NCBI RefSeq assembly: GCF_022748595.1
Contig: NZ_JALDSX010000003.1
Span: 1 to 64,000, forward strand
Reading direction: 5' to 3'
Length of the DNA stretch: 64,000 bases
DNA from: Brevibacterium sp. ZH18
Lineage (GTDB): Bacteria; Actinomycetota; Actinomycetes; Actinomycetales; Brevibacteriaceae
The notes beneath the pieces are model-generated. The model saw nothing but the letters and a program-made list of their open reading frames with translations. It made no database searches and was not told the origin of the DNA. Shown one piece after another: positions 61,345 through 64,000 of this stretch. The position numbers and the translations under genes are program-made. The stretch's first letter is position 1. The number at the start of each line of letters is the position of its first letter.

Positions 61345-63387
61345 GTCCTTCTTTTTGTCGTCCTTCTTCTTCTCGTCTTTCTTGTCCTTGGACTTATCGT
61401 CTTTGGACTTGTCGTCCTTCTTCTCCTTGCCCTTGGAGACCTTGACGATGATCAGCGAGTTCGCGGGCTTGGATTCCGTACTCTTCGGATACTGCGAGAT
61501 GACCTTGCCCTTGGGGACATCATCAGAGAACACCTCGTCCTTGCCCACGCGGAAGCCGCGTTTCGCCAAGGTCGCATAGGCAGCGTCGAAGGTCAGCCCT
61601 TCCACCTTGGGTACCGGGATCGGGGCAACGCCCTTCGACACCACCAGATCCACCTTGGTGCCCTTGGACAGCTTTTCGCCAGGCTTCTTCGAGGCCGAGA
61701 TGACCTGCTTGTTCTTGATCGAGTCGCTGTACTTCTCGTCGATCTTTCCGACAGAGAGATCAGACTTCTTCAACGCGTCCTTCGCCTCGTCGGCACTGAG
61801 GCCTTCGAGCTTGGGCACGGCGAACATCTCCTCGCCCTTGGACACGACCACGGTCACGGTCGAGTCCGGGGAGAGTTCCGCACCGCCGACGGGGTCCGTG
61901 CCGATGACCGTACCGGCCGGCACCTTGTCGTCGAAGACCTTCTTCGGCTTCGGATCCAACCCGCTCTCTTCGAGCTGCGAGGTCACCTCTTCCAGCTGCT
62001 TACCCGCGAGCTGAGCGGGCACGATGGCAGTCGGAGCAGGTTGGTTGGCGATGACCAGCCAGGCCACGAGGGCAAGGGCGACCAATGCTGCTGCGACCGT
62101 CGTCGCCAGACGTCGTCTGCGTTTTCGACGCGGTGATCCCGCCGAGGCGGCTGCTGCAGCCGCTGTCCCCGTCGAGTTCCCGTGGTCATCGTCTCCGTGA
62201 CCGTCGTTGTCATCGCCTTCATGCTCGTCGAGTTCGTCACTGTCGGATCTGCTCAGGGTCGAATCGGCTGACGCTGGGCCAGCTCCACCGATGGCGCCTG
62301 CGCCCGCTCCGGCCGCAACTGCACCGGCGACGGCACCGGCGGCACCCGCACCCGCACCCGCACCGGCGACGGCGCCCGCGGATTCTTCGGAACCGTCATC
62401 GGATTCCTCCCCTTCGCCGAGGTAGGGGATCTCATCCGTGCGCGATCGCTTCTCCTTCGGCGAGTCCGAGCCGAGGTCGATGCTCGCAGTGAGCATGGGG
62501 GAGTGCTCACCTGGGGTGACGTCCGGGTCACCGAGGTCGAGTTCGCTCTCGTTCATCTCAGCACGCGCCTCGGCGAGGGCATTGCGGAACTCGGCAGCAT
62601 CAGCTGGGCGATCTTCGGGGTCCTTCGAGGTCGCCCACAGCACCAGGGCATCGAGCCTCGGGCTGAGACCGGCGATCTTCTCTGAGGGTGCCGGCACCGA
62701 ATCGTGAACATGCCGGTAGGCAACCTGAATCGGCACATCGTCCGTGTAGGGCTGAGTGCCGGTGAGCATTTCGTAGAACATGATGCCGACGGTGTAGAGG
62801 TCGGTCCTGGCATCGGCTCCGGCGCGGGTGACGAGTTCCGGTGCCACATAGCCGACAGTGCCGATCAGAGTCTTCGTCGTCGTCGCAGAGGTCACGGCTC
62901 GAGCCAGCCCGAAGTCTGCGAGCTTGACCTGCCCGTCGGTGCCGAGCAGCACGTTGTCGGGTTTGAGGTCGCGATGGATGATTCCGGTGGAGTGGACAGC
63001 CTCGAGCGCGGCGAGGATCGCGTCGAGCACGACAATAGCCTGGCGGGGAGTGAACGTTCCCCGATGCTTGAGCTCACGGCGCAGCGTCACCGAGGGCAGG
63101 TACTCCATGACCAAGTAGACGATGTCGCCGTCGCGAGCCTGATCGTGGATCGCAACGAGGTTGGGGTGTGTCAGGCGGCCGGCGTTGATCGCCTCACGCC
63201 GGAAGCGTTCGACGAAGGTGTCATCGGAGATGAGATGCTCGTGCATGACCTTGATGGCGATCTCACGGTCGAGGCGGAGGTCGGTGCCGCGGTAGACCAT
63301 GGCCATCCCGCCTCGTGCCACCTTGGCGTCGATGCGGTAGCGGTCGTTGAGTGTGACCCCGATGAGTGGATCTGGGCGTGCGCTCAC
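61339..63387 (-). CDS. Membrane Ser/Thr protein kinase with three PASTA domains
   Basis: A 682-residue Hanks-type kinase. The kinase domain (about 12-275) has VARGGMAMVYRG, HRDLKPDN and DFGLARA with GTVGYVAPE. The juxtamembrane region contains an Ala/Gly low-complexity run. One transmembrane segment (about 428-447) is followed by three PASTA repeats (about 455-655), each with a VPKLEGL-like strand and PAGTVI/PKGKVI-like turn, and a Lys/Asp-rich extracellular tail. PASTA domains sense muropeptides or lipid II. The start is GTG at 63387, overlapping the SLT gene stop. Placement beside an SLT gene, after class II DAHP synthase, matches the mycobacterial pknL neighbourhood, although PknL has no PASTA repeats. 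Confidence 0.92.
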   Translation of the reverse strand: MSARPDPLIGVTLNDRYRIDAKVARGGMAMVYRGTDLRLDREIAIKVMHEHLISDDTFVERFRREAINAGRLTHPNLVAIHDQARDGDIVYLVMEYLPSVTLRRELKHRGTFTPRQAIVVLDAILAALEAVHSTGIIHRDLKPDNVLLGTDGQVKLADFGLARAVTSATTTKTLIGTVGYVAPELVTRAGADARTDLYTVGIMFYEMLTGTQPYTDDVPIQVAYRHVHDSVPAPSEKIAGLSPRLDALVLWATSKDPEDRPADAAEFRNALAEARAEMNESELDLGDPDVTPGEHSPMLTASIDLGSDSPKEKRSRTDEIPYLGEGEESDDGSEESAGAVAGAGAGAGAAGAVAGAVAAGAGAGAIGGAGPASADSTLSRSDSDELDEHEGDDNDGHGDDDHGNSTGTAAAAAASAGSPRRKRRRRLATTVAAALVALALVAWLVIANQPAPTAIVPAQLAGKQLEEVTSQLEESGLDPKPKKVFDDKVPAGTVIGTDPVGGAELSPDSTVTVVVSKGEEMFAVPKLEGLSADEAKDALKKSDLSVGKIDEKYSDSIKNKQVISASKKPGEKLSKGTKVDLVVSKGVAPIPVPKVEGLTFDAAYATLAKRGFRVGKDEVFSDDVPKGKVISQYPKSTESKPANSLIIVKVSKGKEKKDDKSKDDKSKDKKDEKKKDDKKKDS

Positions 63388-64000
63388 AGCGCCACCTGCA
63401 TTCTCGGGCGCTGCATCTGCACAGCTCTGACGAAGGCCTTCGTCTCCGGCAGGAGTCCCTCTGACCGGACTGAGCGCAGATCCTGGTAGTAACCGGCCAA
63501 TGCTTCGTTCTCCGATTCTGCGGTTTCGATCAGCCATCCGAGGATGACGGTTCCTGCGACGACGTTGTCGGCGATGTCGAGCAAGTCGAGGGCGCGGCCG
63601 ACGATGTCGCTGGCCCACCGTCCCGAACGGGGAGTGACCTGCATGATGCCGATCGCGTTCCCCGCTGAGACTGTAGTGTGCTGGAATCCCGATTCCTGGG
63701 CGGCGACCGCCTGCATGAGCGCCGGCTCGGCGCCGAGCTCTTCAGCTATCGAGGCTACGAGCAGTCGGGCCTGGGCGGGTGCGGGGTGGGTGCGCTGAAG
63801 CAGAGTGAACTTGTTCAGCCGAGCCGCCCTGAGCACGTCGGGTCGAATCCCCTCGACCTGAGCACTGGTGGCGACGCGGGGAACGTCGGCAGGTGGTTCG
63901 GGAGCGATTCTGTGACGCTTGGCCGTCGAGTCCCTGAGGAGCAGCAGTTCGCCGACCTTGAGGAACGAATCGTCTCCCATCGAGTTCGCCCTGCGCAGAG
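63384..64000 (-). CDS. LysM/SLT-type transglycosylase-like protein, partial (5' end outside window)
   Basis: The visible 205 codons run off the right edge. The outermost part (RRANSMGDDSFLKVGELLLL) looks like the end of a LysM peptidoglycan-binding module, so the internal ATG at 63980 is not the true start. A lytic-transglycosylase-like domain follows, with the catalytic Glu in AAQESGFQ and GIMQVTP. The stop overlaps the kinase GTG, so the two genes are translationally coupled, linking a muropeptide-sensing kinase to a peptidoglycan-cleaving enzyme. Confidence 0.8.
   Translation of the reverse strand, partial: LRRANSMGDDSFLKVGELLLLRDSTAKRHRIAPEPPADVPRVATSAQVEGIRPDVLRAARLNKFTLLQRTHPAPAQARLLVASIAEELGAEPALMQAVAAQESGFQHTTVSAGNAIGIMQVTPRSGRWASDIVGRALDLLDIADNVVAGTVILGWLIETAESENEALAGYYQDLRSVRSEGLLPETKAFVRAVQMQRPRMQVAL

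Overview
The window is high-GC chromosomal DNA from an actinobacterium, most likely a member of Micrococcales close to Brevibacterium. This is inferred from gene order, codon use and gene content, not from a database search. GTG starts are frequent, neighbouring genes overlap by ATGA or GTGA, and the block at 4037-28899 follows the actinobacterial order known from Mycobacterium Rv1691-Rv1713: TPR protein, HAD phosphatase, small protein, tlyA, nadK, recN, steA, steB/mctB, pyrG, NUDIX, xerD, parA, scpA, scpB, rluB, cmk, der. Here the block also carries a MraY-like gene, murJ, two glycosyltransferase-like genes and tyrA.

Layout. 1-3.4 kb: the edge of an unidentified gene, then a minus-strand choline-to-glycine-betaine operon (aldehyde dehydrogenase, choline dehydrogenase). 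4.0-28.9 kb: the conserved core block, in two units separated by a strong hairpin after pyrG. 29.2-31.3 kb: an AI-2E-type permease and a YciO-like protein. 31.6-36.4 kb: a branched-chain-amino-acid-type ABC importer (livKHMGF) on the minus strand, divergent from a ketoreductase-thiolase pair at 36.8-38.8 kb. 38.9-41.8 kb: a very long DUF222/HNH protein beside an AT-rich patch. 42.6-44.7 kb: a MATE exporter and a GNAT acetyltransferase. 44.7-51.7 kb: a Pls/PosA-type membrane NRPS, a coupled M1 metallopeptidase and a divergent amidohydrolase. 52.0-57.3 kb: a DedA/VTT-like protein behind a DtxR/IdeR-type iron box, plus three transporters. 57.5 kb: tRNA-Pro(GGG). 57.8-64.0 kb: gcvH, a GarA/OdhI-like FHA protein, a DUF151 nuclease, class II DAHP synthase, a PASTA Ser/Thr kinase and the edge of a LysM/SLT protein.

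The most interesting system is at 44.7-51.7 kb. The NRPS-like protein has the A-T-(membrane domain)x3 architecture of epsilon-poly-lysine synthetase. By hand alignment its specificity residues read D-A-E-S-I-G-T-V-V-K, similar to lysine codes. It is translationally coupled to an HExxH-18-E peptidase that could act as a polymer-degrading or self-protection enzyme. The window therefore predicts a cationic homopoly(amino acid) pathway.

Other notable points are: (i) a 923-residue TPR protein with a roughly 430-residue RGG-like, Arg/Asp/Gly repeat arm and an acidic tail; (ii) a GarA/OdhI-type FHA protein whose phospho-switch is replaced by a Gln/Asn/Gly-rich arm; (iii) a consensus iron box over a promoter that starts a leaderless 14-codon leader peptide; and (iv) unrelated tandem minisatellites in most long intergenic gaps from 29 kb onward but in none of the gaps of the conserved core.
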